This document shows, piece by piece, positions 1 to 8,972 of a stretch of DNA of 62,595 bases. Positions within the stretch are counted from its first letter, which is position 1, and each line of letters starts with the position of its first letter. The notes under the pieces were generated by a model, which did not search any database, was not told the origin of the DNA, and worked only from the letters and a program-made list of their open reading frames with translations. Source of the stretch: a virus; the IMG/VR virus record IMGVR_UViG_3300027823_000007, positions 1 to 62,595 of that record. One strand, 5' to 3'. Both the position numbers and the translations under genes were made by a program.

Positions 1-65
1 GCGCGATCGAGCCGGTCGGGCGCGGGTGATGCTGACGGCGCGATCGTCCGGTTTTTGTCTCGGAC

Positions 66-76
66 TATAGTATAGT
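66..76 (+). promoter_or_regulatory. Possible -10 elements upstream of the replication gene
   Basis: Two overlapping TATAGT hexamers lie at 66-71 and 71-76, about 200 bases before the replication gene. The leader between them and the gene holds a palindrome copy (140-151) and a short dyad, GTGTAaacTATACAC, near 193. No convincing -35 is visible, so the start site is a guess. The region 1-277 has no gene. Confidence 0.35.
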
Positions 77-139
77 AGAGTAGAGCAGAATTTAAAAGGT
101 GATATCAAAAAAGGCTCAAACCCTTAGACCGTATAGGTT

Positions 140-151
140 CCCAGTGTTGGG
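140..151. repeat. Dispersed CCCA-N4-TGGG palindrome, first of about 40 copies
   Basis: The extended element reads TTCCCAACACTGGGATTAATC or its complement. Cores I located start at 140, 3839, 3938, 5532, 5928, 6629, 8209, 8870, 9472, 13794, 16760, 18513, 20125, 22347 (variant), 23921 (variant), 26215, 27828, 29589, 31580 (variant), 32174, 32469, 34393, 35731, 36606, 39103, 40618, 43010, 43549, 44599, 49113, 49803, 50640, 51834 (variant), 53994, 54997, 57904, 60197, 61398, 61883 and 62311. Nearly all are intergenic. Those at 35731 and 60197 are inside genes, in frame, and that at 40618 falls in the doubtful N-terminus of a third. Arms are conserved while the central four bases vary (ACAC, GTGT, GTAT, GCAC, GCGC, ACAA, ATAC). 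In several places the GGGA arm sits where a ribosome binding site would be, for example before 27848 and 34415. Confidence 0.95.
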
Positions 152-277
152 AATCCGTGGCAGTGAGTGGGCATTGCCAATAAGTCAAAAGTGGTGTAAA
201 CTATACACAGCCAAAAAATTGGGCGATCGCTCGAAAGCTACCGCCCAACAACTGTAATTTAAATAGGTAGATTCACT

Positions 278-3200
278 ATGGCAGACTTTCTAGAATATGT
301 CAAGCTAGGTGCGAGTCCAGGATTATTGAGACTGATTAAGGAAGATTTAGACGCAAGCGCGATCGACACTGAGACGCAAGCACTAAATTTTATGCCAATA
401 ACGGGCGTTGATGCTTTTGACTTTGTGTATGGCGATAAGGCCAAAAAATTACAAGGTGGATTCGGAGTTTCTGCACCGTGGATGAGAAGCCTATACAAGG
501 TGCAAGATTTTTGCGGCTGGATCTGCAATGGTAGAATTAGACACTTAGGCGGATCACCTTTTAGGGATAGTGACGGCAGTGCGCGGCGGTACATGGCATC
601 ATCGGACAAGAAAACACCGATAACCTTTATAGAACCTTCCCAAAGAGCGATCGAGCTAGCAGAGGCAAGATTTAATATTCCCAAGCCTATAGCATTATCT
701 TATTGGCAATGGATTAAAACATATTTTTTGCCTGTGGTGGTAACAGAAGGAGAAAAAAAAGCAGCCGCGTTAATTTGTGCCGGAATACCCGCTATAAGTT
801 TGCCTGGTATATTTACCGGGTTTAAGGCGATTAAAGATGACTGGGGAAAGACTATCGATCGGTTGATCCGGGAAGAGCTAAAAGAATTTGACCAACCCGG
901 TCGCACGGTTTATATAATGTTCGATCGTCGCCCTGATGAGGATTTTGAGGCAACAGTAGAATTCAAAGCAGCGGCGATACTTAGCCGACAATTCAAAAAA
1001 GCGACCGTCAAGGTTTGTAATTTACCGGGCCCGTATAAAGGTGTAGATGATTATCTTGCAGCGGGTAAGCTGGCGGACATAGAGACAGCTTTAATTCAGT
1101 CGCGATCGGCTCAAAGTATGGAGCAGACGCGGATGTGGCGCGAATACAGACGTTTTGATGCTCAAGGTAAAAAGACACGCGATCGCTTTTTTGCAGCCTC
1201 AGAACCGCAAGCAAACAGCATCACAATAGTTAAATCTAATCTCAACTCAGGTAAGTCTCAATGGTTTGGCGATGTTGTTAGTAAAGTTAAACCCGTCAAA
1301 ATTAACGGCAAACTTTCTAAAAAATCCGATGCGGACGGCGTTATGGTGTCAATAGGGCACAGAAATTCGCTACAGGAGCAATTATGCGAGAGATGGGATT
1401 TTGATCACCTTGACATACATAGTGCTTATGGGCGATTCAAGGATCCCAACCTGCGGGTAGCACTATGCTTTGATAGTTTATTGAAACTGCCGATCGAGAT
1501 ATTTGATGGCGCGACCGTGGTGATTGATGAGACAATGACGGCTATCAAACATTTATTAACTAGCTCTACACTCCGAGGCAAGCGACTCGATATTATAACT
1601 AGATTCGAGTATATTGTTAGGGTATGTGCCCGACTAATACTCATGGATGGTAATATGTCCGACTGGATGGTGGATTATATCACGGCGATAGATCCCGACA
1701 AAACTGTAGATTTATACGAAAATACCAGCGATCGGGAAACCCCGCCGATCTTTTTTGTAGATGACAATACTATTACAAAACGAAAGGCTGAAGAATGGCT
1801 AAACCTTCAGATTTTAGAAAGTTCTTTACCCGCGATCGTTGTTGATAGCATCATCAAAGCTGAAGCGATCGCAGAGCAACTAACAAAGCTAAAAGGTGAG
1901 GGCATACTTATAACCAGTAAAACCGTTACCGAAAAATGGGTTAGAGCTTTTTTAAGGGCACCTGATGAGTATATTGATGCTAACCCCGATCGCATTAACT
2001 GGATAGTCTGCACTCCTACTGTAGAAAGTGGTGTTTCTATCGAGAATGTTAGCAAGTTTGATACTCTTTTTTGCTGGTTTGTTGGTGTTGTGGGAATAAA
2101 TGAAGCAGTGCAGATGTCGCGACGGGTAAGAAATCCCGGTCGGATTATCGTATACGCTCCCAAAGTAGGGATCGACCATAAACGCAACGCCGGCGCGTTT
2201 GAGCAGGTACTAATGGAAGATTTAGCAGTGCGAATCACAGCAGAGGCTGGTTTGTTTCCGGAAAGTACGATCGGCGACAAAGTAATGGCGACTTTGCGCG
2301 CGCAACTTGATAGTCCGCACGTCCAAGCTTGGGCAAAAATGCAGGCTATCTCATACTTAGAGACTCGCAACTATCGAGAATTTTTATATATTGCTTTTGA
2401 GTCAATGGGCATGACTCCGCAACGTGTAGAGGCTTATGAGATAGACTCAGAAGCCTATCGCACTGCTAAGCTAGAAGTACAGATTGTAGAGTGCAATCAG
2501 ATTTTTAACGCGCCCGACCTTACCGATTCAGAGGCAGAAGCGATCGGTAAAAAAATTGACTCGACATGGGCTGAACGTTGTAGCGTACTGAAGTATAAAA
2601 TTCTCTACCGGTTTCCCGGTCTACAAGATTCTATTTTATGGACTGCCGACCTTATCCACCGTTTAAGGTATGCAGAACGCGATTTAACTAGCTCTCTTGA
2701 GATGTTCTGGCTCTTGACTCATCCAGAAGAGTCTAAGGCTCTACAGGCTCAAAAATGGGCGGGGAAAGAAGATATAGATTTTTTCGTACCTGACAGGATC
2801 GGCGATCGCTGGACAATTATAGAAACCCTAAACCGTTTGGGCTTCCCTAAGCTATTGGCTGATGGACATCGCTACTCGGATCAGTCTGAAGATGTCCTCA
2901 ACCTGATCGGCAAGATCCGATCGCATAAAACTGTTTCCAGAATCACCGGACACCCCGGCGATGCTACTAACCTGCATTTTATTAACCGCATATTAATGCC
3001 GATGTTTGGTATTAAACCCGTCCGCCGTCAAGTACGGTTACCCGTACATACTATTGGTGTAGAAGGGGCCCGGGTTAATTTTTACTACTACGATCGAGCA
3101 CAATCACACACCGATAATTTTGAAGAGTTGATCCAATATGTCGATCGCCGATTCCAACTAAAACTTGGTGCAGACCTCTCTGATTTACCCCCAATTCAGC

Positions 3201-3670
3201 GCTCGATCGCTCCAAACCCGGACAGCGTACAGGTTCCGATTGCTTCTGATGATGGTATATTACCTCAAACGGAAACAAAAGACTTTGAGCGTTATCAAGG
3301 GCTTCAAAGGCATACTATGGTAGGAGTCGAAGATCCTGCTATATATATACAAACAAAGGATAATAATCTGACAGATCCTGAAAATTACCCCACTTTTGGA
3401 CAAAACGGCGGGCGATCGGGTGAAACGGTTGCAGAGAGTGCGATCGGGGCGATCGAGTCACTAGGAGTCAATGGTGATGAGGACTCGCATAAATTGCAAT
3501 CTGAAGAGTTTTTAACTGTGTGGGTGCGAACAAATGCCATCGATCGCCCTAAAATAGAGACTGCAATACTACTAGATTGTGAAGGTGAAGGCTTCAGCGT
3601 GACGATCGAGGGCAACTTGTGGCTAATTGCTTGCGATGACTTATTCTGGCTGCCTCCTGAGCCTTCCTAG
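278..3670 (+). CDS. Plasmid replication protein, CyRepA1-like (Toprim/DUF3854 plus helicase)
   Basis: A large replication protein of 1130 residues, probably the initiator and primase-helicase of this replicon. The N-terminal third has the Toprim-like signature of DUF3854 proteins: TEGEKKAAAL near residue 156 and an acidic FDRRPDED segment near 215. A degenerate P-loop (NLNSGKS, near 321) follows, then a Walker-B-like VVIDET (near 414) and a helicase motif-VI-like segment, QMSRRVRNPGR, further on. This Toprim-then-SF2 order matches cyanobacterial plasmid Rep proteins of the CyRepA1 type. The start ATG lies about 30 bases after a GCGATCGC site and has no strong ribosome site. The C-terminal 200 residues look low in structure. 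The family call is from motifs and context; a phage primase-helicase is the alternative. No partition ATPase gene lies next to it. Confidence 0.75.
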   Translation: MADFLEYVKLGASPGLLRLIKEDLDASAIDTETQALNFMPITGVDAFDFVYGDKAKKLQGGFGVSAPWMRSLYKVQDFCGWICNGRIRHLGGSPFRDSDGSARRYMASSDKKTPITFIEPSQRAIELAEARFNIPKPIALSYWQWIKTYFLPVVVTEGEKKAAALICAGIPAISLPGIFTGFKAIKDDWGKTIDRLIREELKEFDQPGRTVYIMFDRRPDEDFEATVEFKAAAILSRQFKKATVKVCNLPGPYKGVDDYLAAGKLADIETALIQSRSAQSMEQTRMWREYRRFDAQGKKTRDRFFAASEPQANSITIVKSNLNSGKSQWFGDVVSKVKPVKINGKLSKKSDADGVMVSIGHRNSLQEQLCERWDFDHLDIHSAYGRFKDPNLRVALCFDSLLKLPIEIFDGATVVIDETMTAIKHLLTSSTLRGKRLDIITRFEYIVRVCARLILMDGNMSDWMVDYITAIDPDKTVDLYENTSDRETPPIFFVDDNTITKRKAEEWLNLQILESSLPAIVVDSIIKAEAIAEQLTKLKGEGILITSKTVTEKWVRAFLRAPDEYIDANPDRINWIVCTPTVESGVSIENVSKFDTLFCWFVGVVGINEAVQMSRRVRNPGRIIVYAPKVGIDHKRNAGAFEQVLMEDLAVRITAEAGLFPESTIGDKVMATLRAQLDSPHVQAWAKMQAISYLETRNYREFLYIAFESMGMTPQRVEAYEIDSEAYRTAKLEVQIVECNQIFNAPDLTDSEAEAIGKKIDSTWAERCSVLKYKILYRFPGLQDSILWTADLIHRLRYAERDLTSSLEMFWLLTHPEESKALQAQKWAGKEDIDFFVPDRIGDRWTIIETLNRLGFPKLLADGHRYSDQSEDVLNLIGKIRSHKTVSRITGHPGDATNLHFINRILMPMFGIKPVRRQVRLPVHTIGVEGARVNFYYYDRAQSHTDNFEELIQYVDRRFQLKLGADLSDLPPIQRSIAPNPDSVQVPIASDDGILPQTETKDFERYQGLQRHTMVGVEDPAIYIQTKDNNLTDPENYPTFGQNGGRSGETVAESAIGAIESLGVNGDEDSHKLQSEEFLTVWVRTNAIDRPKIETAILLDCEGEGFSVTIEGNLWLIACDDLFWLPPEPS

Positions 3671-3764
3671 CTCTTTCTAGGCGATGTCGATCGCGCCATT
3701 ATAATCCGATCGCCATTAATGTAGCTCTTGCTGCTATAGCCTTACTCCTTACCTGTTGCAACCT

Positions 3765-3793
3765 CGATCCGTTGTAGCGGGGATCGTTTTGTT
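3765..3793 (+). terminator. Rho-independent terminator after the replication gene
   Basis: The hairpin CGATCC-(10 nt)-GGATCG is followed by TTTTG. It lies about 95 bases after the stop codon of the replication gene. Confidence 0.6.
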
Positions 3794-3838
3794 TGTATAT
3801 CTATATCTACAAGTCCTAACGGTTAATCCCGGATCATT

Positions 3839-3978
3839 CCCAACATTGGGATTAATCTCCTGTAGTATACACGTACTACGGTTTGTAACACGTTTGGGCG
3901 ATCCTCTCCGAGGGCTTCGTTAACGGACATGACTATTCCCAACACTGGGATTAATCTCTTGTAGTATACACATACTAC
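3839..3978. repeat. Two 41-bp composite repeats (palindrome plus GTAGTA dyad), 99 bp apart
   Basis: Each unit is a CCCA-N4-TGGG palindrome (3839, 3938), TTAATCTCYTG, then a dyad GTAGTA-N6-TACTAC (3862-3879 and 3961-3978). A related dyad occurs at 62362-62379 near the right edge, also a short way downstream of a palindrome. They sit between the replication gene and the helicase promoter, so they could be operators for the helicase gene or binding sites for the replication protein. The rest of the 3671-4077 gap holds only the terminator and the promoter. Confidence 0.8.
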
Positions 3979-4023
3979 GTAGATGTTACTTTAAAACTAT
4001 CCGGGATCGCTTGCTATATATGG

Positions 4024-4029
4024 TATAAT
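4024..4029 (+). promoter_or_regulatory. -10 box of the helicase promoter
   Basis: TATAAT lies in the context TATGGTATAATATGGTAAG. The gene begins 49 bases later with a good AAGGAG ribosome site at 4064-4069. This is one of the TATGGTATA-type promoters seen throughout the window. Confidence 0.7.
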
Positions 4030-4077
4030 ATGGTAAGATAGTAAAGAATCAAGAATCAAGAAAAAGGAGATAAAGGA

Positions 4078-5526
4078 ATGAAACGGATGCGATCGTTCCA
4101 GTTAGATTGTGTGAACCGAATATTAGGTATTTTGGATAGTGGGCAAGATCCGCTGTTAATCAGTCCTACGGGATCAGGTAAAACGGCGATATGGTGCAAG
4201 GTAATCAAGACACTATCAAAGCGCGATCGGGCTCATAAGTTTTTAGTAATAGTCCCTAGGAAAAGTTTAGTAGTGCAAGCATTAGAGGAGCTTTCGGATT
4301 GGCATATTGACGCCGGTGCGATCGCGGGCAATATGCCTGAGTCAAAGCGCGCGTCAGTACAGGTAGCAACTTATCAGAGCATGGCATCGCGGGATATAAG
4401 CTGGTTTAAACCCGACTACACGGTACTAGATGAGGCACACCTAAGCGCTTTTCCTGAGTCTGTCAAGGCATGGATACCGACCGTCTCTGATTATTGGCTG
4501 CACAAAAATAGGACGATCGGGGTGACAGCTACCCCAAGACGATCGGACAAACACACTAGCCTAGGTGAGTTATTTTTGCCTAATAATATAGTGTTTGCAC
4601 CTAATATTGCAGAACTGATCAGTATGGGGTACTTGGTACGTCCAAGCTATGGTATATGCCCTAATGCCGTCACAAAAAAGATGGTATTTGATCCTGATTA
4701 CATTCTAGCCACCTATAAGCTAACCGATCGCCGCCCGACGATCGTGTTTGCACCAAGTGTACCCAAAGCTCTAATGATGGCTCAGAAATTCAATGAAGAG
4801 GGAGTGTATGCGCGTGTTGTAACGGGGCGTACATCGACGGACGATCGGCGCGACATCTTTGCAGAATTTAATGCTGAAACCTTGCCTGTAATAGTGAATT
4901 GCTGTGTACTCAGAGAGGGGATCGATCTACCGATCGCCACTAATTTAATACTGGCAATCGATCCGGATTCTCACAGTAGTTATGTGCAGTGTATAGGTCG
5001 TGTCTTGAGACCTGCCACCTATAAAGACGGCACTAAAAAAACTCACGCTAATATATATGATCTGACTGGCTGCGTAGAACGCCACGGTCGGGTAGAAGAA
5101 TTACAATATACAGCGGATGATATAGAATTACCGGATATCGAGTTAGGTGATGTACCAATGAAGTCATGTCCGAGGGAAGAATGTGACATCAAATCATATA
5201 TTAGCGCTAGGTTTTGTCGATGCGGGTGCGAGTTTGAGATTAAAAAGAGCCGGACTGTTATCCCAGAAGGTAACGTGTTTGCGCTGCTTAATCGGGATGA
5301 GAGGGAGCATAAAGCAATATATGAAGAATTGCTGCTAGAGGCTTTTGAGCGGGGCGATCGCCCGCAAGCGGCCAGAGTTGAATTTTACAATCGTTACAGG
5401 TATACACCGCCGATCCTATGGCGGCAGAATTTCAGACCATCGCCGGAAATAGAAGGCTGGCTGCTAACTGAAGGTTTGAGGCTTAATGCTGATTGGCGAT
5501 CGCGACAGCTTGCACTGCCTCTCTGA
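4078..5526 (+). CDS. DEAD/DEAH-box SF2 helicase
   Basis: A 482-residue ATP-dependent helicase of superfamily 2, likely unwinding DNA during replication or recombination. Motif I is SPTGSGKTAIW (near residue 29), motif II LDEAH (117-121), motif III GVTATPRR (near 148) and motif VI QCIGRVLRP (near 300). A cysteine cluster (CPREEC, then CRCGC, near 364-385) after the helicase core looks like a zinc ribbon. The start has a strong AAGGAG ribosome site. It follows the replication gene in the same direction but has its own promoter. A type III restriction-like or UvsW/RadD-like role cannot be separated on sequence alone. No restriction partner is next to it. Confidence 0.9.
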   Translation: MKRMRSFQLDCVNRILGILDSGQDPLLISPTGSGKTAIWCKVIKTLSKRDRAHKFLVIVPRKSLVVQALEELSDWHIDAGAIAGNMPESKRASVQVATYQSMASRDISWFKPDYTVLDEAHLSAFPESVKAWIPTVSDYWLHKNRTIGVTATPRRSDKHTSLGELFLPNNIVFAPNIAELISMGYLVRPSYGICPNAVTKKMVFDPDYILATYKLTDRRPTIVFAPSVPKALMMAQKFNEEGVYARVVTGRTSTDDRRDIFAEFNAETLPVIVNCCVLREGIDLPIATNLILAIDPDSHSSYVQCIGRVLRPATYKDGTKKTHANIYDLTGCVERHGRVEELQYTADDIELPDIELGDVPMKSCPREECDIKSYISARFCRCGCEFEIKKSRTVIPEGNVFALLNRDEREHKAIYEELLLEAFERGDRPQAARVEFYNRYRYTPPILWRQNFRPSPEIEGWLLTEGLRLNADWRSRQLALPL

Positions 5527-5599
5527 TAATTCCCAACACTGGGATTAATTCTAAGACTTTCTGAAAAGTTGCCGGATTAATCCCCTAGCTATGGTATAC

Positions 5600-5605
5600 T
5601 ATAAT
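5600..5605 (+). promoter_or_regulatory. -10 box, TATGGTATACTATAATAAG type
   Basis: TATAAT lies within the conserved string ATGGTATACTATAATAAG. The ATG inside this string opens a reading frame (MVYYNK) that is almost certainly an artefact, because it would lie upstream of the transcript start. Confidence 0.75.
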
Positions 5606-5632
5606 AAGATGAACAAACAAACGAAAAACACG

Positions 5633-5926
5633 ATGGATGCTTTAGTTTTAGAAATTGCCAGAGAATTTGAAGCCTGCGGGGCGACCGTCTTTTGTGAACG
5701 CCGCGGCAAAAAATCGATCGATATCTATGTGTCACTCCCTATAATCATGAACGTCGGTTGCCTGACAATAAATAACAAACTTGAGGGATGGGATGGTATG
5801 GGAACTAAAGCGACCCCCGCTATTTTGGCGATCGCCCGCAAGTACGGCACTGACAAATATATTAAGAGTGCGGGGCGGCGGGTTACGTTCTACCGGACGG
5901 GGATGCCCGCGCCGGTGATCGGCTAA
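5633..5926 (+). CDS. Small hypothetical protein
   Basis: About 97 residues from ATG 5633 (ATG 5609 is also possible). I do not recognise a family. The protein alternates helix-like and strand-like segments and contains a KSIDIYVSLP stretch. The start upstream at 5591 was rejected because it lies within the promoter. It is the first of several small genes with the same promoter type between the helicase and the methyltransferase, and each gene ends close to a palindrome copy. Confidence 0.6.
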   Translation: MDALVLEIAREFEACGATVFCERRGKKSIDIYVSLPIIMNVGCLTINNKLEGWDGMGTKATPAILAIARKYGTDKYIKSAGRRVTFYRTGMPAPVIG

Positions 5927-5942
5927 TCCCAGCACTGGGAAT

Positions 5943-6000
5943 ACCGGAAAATACTTTTGAGATTGTCCGGTATTCTCCAAGAATAATGGTATACTATAAT
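5943..6000 (+). promoter_or_regulatory. Promoter cassette: CCGGA inverted repeat plus TATAAT
   Basis: An inverted repeat (AATACCGGA near 5940, TCCGGTATT near 5967) is followed about 20 bases later by TATACTATAAT with the -10 at 5995-6000. The cassette is nearly identical before the genes at 8312 and 8973. Each follows a palindrome copy. Confidence 0.75.
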
Positions 6001-6032
6001 AAGACGAACAAACAACAGAGAAAATAAACGCA

Positions 6033-6542
6033 ATGAAAACTACACTAAAGCCCAACCTCAAAGATCTACAGAATGCTCTCATATATACTAAAGAAGCGAT
6101 CGCGCGCTTGCTGGGAGTCACGGCTAAGAGCGTCACTCGGACTATGGTTTGGTGGTCGGGATTTTGGATTCTAATTAAAGGCAGAAGACCCCGCCTATAC
6201 AAAAAATCTTTGTTTGATAAGCACTTCTCGAATTTCCGCAAACAATCTGCGACCAACTACACAGTCGTTAAAACAGACAGTAAAACTTACAGAGTAAGTC
6301 CGATCGCGCAAGACCCCGCCACCGAGTACAGAAAGTCCTATCTAGTTTTGAGCGTTGCCCCCCAAGGTTTACTCAAATACACTTGTGGCTGTACGGATTT
6401 TAAAATGTTGTCTGAGGCATTCAAAGCGCCAGCCTGTAAGCATATATACGCAGTGTTAGCGACGCAAGGGTTCGGGTCACTCAGAGAGGCGATCGACGTG
6501 AATACCGCCGCACTTGACGCTAAACTAGCGATCGGGTTGTAG
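6033..6542 (+). CDS. SWIM zinc-finger protein
   Basis: 169 residues. The C-terminal half contains a SWIM-type pattern, CGCTDF...CKH (C-x-C, about 16 residues, then C-x-H, near 119-140), a fold that binds zinc and usually DNA or protein partners. The N-terminal part contains KEAIARLLGVTAKSV, which reads like a helix-turn-helix. A DNA-related role is inferred. Its position in the replication and modification cluster fits this. The ribosome site is weak (AGAGAAAA). Confidence 0.65.
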   Translation: MKTTLKPNLKDLQNALIYTKEAIARLLGVTAKSVTRTMVWWSGFWILIKGRRPRLYKKSLFDKHFSNFRKQSATNYTVVKTDSKTYRVSPIAQDPATEYRKSYLVLSVAPQGLLKYTCGCTDFKMLSEAFKAPACKHIYAVLATQGFGSLREAIDVNTAALDAKLAIGL

Positions 6543-6711
6543 GTAATGAAATCTAAACCGGGCGATCGCCCCGCCACGCCCGATCGCCCCGTCCTGTTTA
6601 AGCTAAGCGCTTTGAAGTGAGAATTAATCCCAGTATTGGGAATTGTGGGGCGATCGCCCGCCAAGAAATCTTTTCAAAACTTTACGGATTCTCTGAGATA
6701 GTATGGTATAC

Positions 6712-6717
6712 TATAAT
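6712..6717 (+). promoter_or_regulatory. -10 box, TATGGTATACTATAATAAG type
   Basis: TATAAT lies in TATGGTATACTATAATAAG. The gene starts 29 bases after it, at ATG 6746. An upstream in-frame start at 6617 lies in front of this promoter and is not used here. Confidence 0.75.
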
Positions 6718-6745
6718 AAGACGGAACGAAACAGAGGCAAGCAAA

Positions 6746-7168
6746 ATGACAGACTACATAAAAGTGAGAGAAGCCTTTATGACAAGTAACCTAGACTTGA
6801 ATGAACTAGAGGCATTAAGGGGGTTGGTAGAGTGTGAGATCCGTTATGAGGAATTGCAGACTAAACTGTGGACGATCGCGGGCAAATACCGACTCGACTT
6901 GCGGGATCAGTTCGCTATTATCAAATTGGCTCTAGAGTCGAATAATATCAGGGTTTCAGCCGATCGCCCGACACTGACAGATCCCGGCTCACTCAGTTGG
7001 CCTGTTAACTCAAATGGAATGTGTCAAGGTCGCTTAAACTTAGATATAGATGGCACTTGGTCGATCCGCAAATTTAAGTATCGCGCTGTTGATGCACCGG
7101 TGTACAGCCTAACGGATTTACTGGCACGTCGGAAAACAAATGTCAGCGACTGGAAAATAGCAGGCTAA
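6746..7168 (+). CDS. Hypothetical protein
   Basis: 140 residues from ATG 6746, chosen because the promoter's -10 box is at 6712-6717. The N-terminal half is charged and helical (LNELEALRGLVECEIRYEEL). I recognise no family motif. It sits between the SWIM protein and the cytosine methyltransferase in the same direction. Confidence 0.6.
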   Translation: MTDYIKVREAFMTSNLDLNELEALRGLVECEIRYEELQTKLWTIAGKYRLDLRDQFAIIKLALESNNIRVSADRPTLTDPGSLSWPVNSNGMCQGRLNLDIDGTWSIRKFKYRAVDAPVYSLTDLLARRKTNVSDWKIAG

Positions 7169-7241
7169 AACTTGCCTTGATAGGCGATCGGACGATCGGG
7201 CGATCGCCAGATCGTCTTTGTTTTTTAAAAAAGGAATTGCA

Positions 7242-8207
7242 ATGATTGGATGGGATTTGTTTTCAGGTATAGGCGGCGTTAAATGCGGGATGACCTTAGC
7301 GGGTATTAAACCCGTTTTAGGAGTCGAACTCGATCCCCGCGATCGAAAACTCTCCGAGGCTTTTATTGAAATTCATCTGATGAACGGCTGGCAAGGAACC
7401 AGGTTAGAAACCGTGCAAGAATTTACGGATTGGGGATGTCCTGGTTTGCCCCGTAATGCCGACATAGCACACATATCCCCAGTTTGTGCAGACTACTCCG
7501 CCGCCAAGTCTGGCACACCTAGAAATGAGAATCAAGCTATGATCCGGGCGTCTATGGATGCGATCGAGATCGGGATGCCTCGCTGCTTCACACTAGAACA
7601 GGTTCCTATGTATAGAAAATCTCCTGAGTTTGATTATATGAAAGCGCGGGCGATCGCACTTGGTTACACAGTCAACAGCACCGTATTAAATATCGGATCA
7701 CCGTTTGGACAGTCGCGTGTCCGACTCATCGTCACAGCATCGCTGCACGGTAACTGGGAATCGCCGCTGCAACCTGACAAACGTAGCTGGTATGACGTGG
7801 TGAAAGATTTGATCCCAGCGTTTGCCCCGATCGTGCCAACCGCAAGGCAACGGCAAGCTGTACTCGATTGGCAAGCGCGCAATCCGGATCAGATTAAAAG
7901 CCCTCTCTATGTAGAGCGGGTGACTTGCGGAGAGAAGCCCAAAGCGCGCGGGCAATCGGAATTGATCCCGACCTTGATTAAATCTAAATTCAGAGATGGG
8001 GCGGAAAACGGGCGATCGAAAATATCATGCTTATATTTTCCTGATAGCGGGGACTGGCTTAATTTCAATTTAGAATCTCATGCGCGGCTGTCTGGGTTCC
8101 CAGATACCTTTAGATACCCCAATACAGCAAGGTTTGTAGGCGCTGGCTTTGGTTATAGCGTTCCGCCGTTATTTTATGCCTCTCTATTAAAAAGTATGCC
8201 AACATAA
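7242..8207 (+). CDS. C5-cytosine DNA methyltransferase
   Basis: 321 residues. It transfers a methyl group from S-adenosylmethionine to C5 of cytosine in DNA. Motif I is DLFSGIGG at the very N-terminus, motif IV is SPVCADYS (an altered PC motif that keeps the catalytic cysteine), motif VI is LEQVP in place of ENV, and motif VIII is QSRVRLIV. The target recognition region is short. ATG 7242 follows AAGGAATTGC, a good ribosome site; the upstream in-frame start at 7218 is less likely. No restriction enzyme is adjacent, so it is an orphan, as often in phages and plasmids. Protection of the very abundant CGATCG sites is a possible role but is speculation. Confidence 0.9.
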   Translation: MIGWDLFSGIGGVKCGMTLAGIKPVLGVELDPRDRKLSEAFIEIHLMNGWQGTRLETVQEFTDWGCPGLPRNADIAHISPVCADYSAAKSGTPRNENQAMIRASMDAIEIGMPRCFTLEQVPMYRKSPEFDYMKARAIALGYTVNSTVLNIGSPFGQSRVRLIVTASLHGNWESPLQPDKRSWYDVVKDLIPAFAPIVPTARQRQAVLDWQARNPDQIKSPLYVERVTCGEKPKARGQSELIPTLIKSKFRDGAENGRSKISCLYFPDSGDWLNFNLESHARLSGFPDTFRYPNTARFVGAGFGYSVPPLFYASLLKSMPT

Positions 8208-8222
8208 TCCCAGCACTGGGAA

Positions 8223-8281
8223 TATCGGAAAATACTTTTAAAACTTTCCGGTATTCCCTAATATTAATGGTATACTATAAT
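8223..8281 (+). promoter_or_regulatory. Promoter cassette before 8312
   Basis: A CCGG inverted repeat near 8223-8253 is followed by TATACTATAAT (-10 at 8276-8281). The stretch from the palindrome to the start codon is almost identical to that before 8973, including the leader AAGAGAAAGGAAACAAACGC. Confidence 0.8.
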
Positions 8282-8311
8282 AAGAACACAAAGAGAAAGG
8301 AAACAAACGCA

Positions 8312-8866
8312 ATGACAAGCTTAAGCACAAATGCCCAAGGATTCTATACAGTCGCGCTGCTAGTAGCCGATCTGGAGCGAGCGATCGCCACACCCGACAC
8401 CTTACGCAGCGTTATGAGCAACTTTCGGGATATCAACCGATATCACGGCAACATCGACTTAAAGGTTGCAGACCTGAAAAAAGCAGCGATCGCACTACTC
8501 ACAGAGTTGAAAGTCGATCTTGCAGACATCAACTCACTAAAGCTGGCTAACAAAGCGACTACCGCACGATTGGCATCAGAGGATGCCAAAATCAACAATA
8601 CCGATCGTGGGATTATCAGTAATCAGTGCTTGCAATGGCTATCACACGCAAGCACACATGGAATTGTTATGGTAAGACAACATTCTGGCTGCAACGGGCG
8701 TGACGTATGGGTTACTTATGGCAGCCATGCAAAAGTCATAGGACTGCTGACAGGCCGTGACGCGCTATCTGAACAAGGTTTTAGCAAAATCGAGATCCTT
8801 GCATCGGCTATAGAATTTTACCAGGGTTTAGTTTTGGATCAGGGTGTCCGGTTAACTTTTGTCTAA
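8312..8866 (+). CDS. Hypothetical protein
   Basis: 184 residues from ATG 8312, preceded by the ribosome site AGAAAGG. The N-terminal half is helical (VADLERAI, VADLKKAAIALLTEL) and the C-terminal half is mixed. No family is recognised. The 5' region is a near copy of that of the next gene, although the proteins themselves are unrelated. The upstream MVYYNK start is a promoter artefact. Confidence 0.6.
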   Translation: MTSLSTNAQGFYTVALLVADLERAIATPDTLRSVMSNFRDINRYHGNIDLKVADLKKAAIALLTELKVDLADINSLKLANKATTARLASEDAKINNTDRGIISNQCLQWLSHASTHGIVMVRQHSGCNGRDVWVTYGSHAKVIGLLTGRDALSEQGFSKIEILASAIEFYQGLVLDQGVRLTFV

Positions 8867-8882
8867 ATTCCCAGCGCTGGGA

Positions 8883-8942
8883 ATACCGGAAAATACTTTT
8901 AAAACTTTCCGGTATTCTCTAATATTAATGGTATACTATAAT
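8883..8942 (+). promoter_or_regulatory. Promoter cassette before 8973
   Basis: It holds the same CCGG inverted repeat and TATACTATAAT (-10 at 8937-8942) as the cassette before 8312, with an identical leader and ribosome site. Confidence 0.8.
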
Positions 8943-8972
8943 AAGAACACAAAGAGAAAGGAAACAAACGCA

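Noticed and set aside
1807-2370. Minus-strand frame of 187 residues inside the replication gene
   Set aside because: It is fully inside a well-supported gene on the other strand and has no motifs. Similar shadows at 17108-17686, 5732-6256 and 28609-28965 were also left out.
8267-8311. Upstream starts reading MVYYNK (also at 5591 and 8931)
   Set aside because: The ATG is part of the promoter string ATGGTATACTATAATAAG and lies before the transcript start. Downstream ATGs with ribosome sites were chosen.
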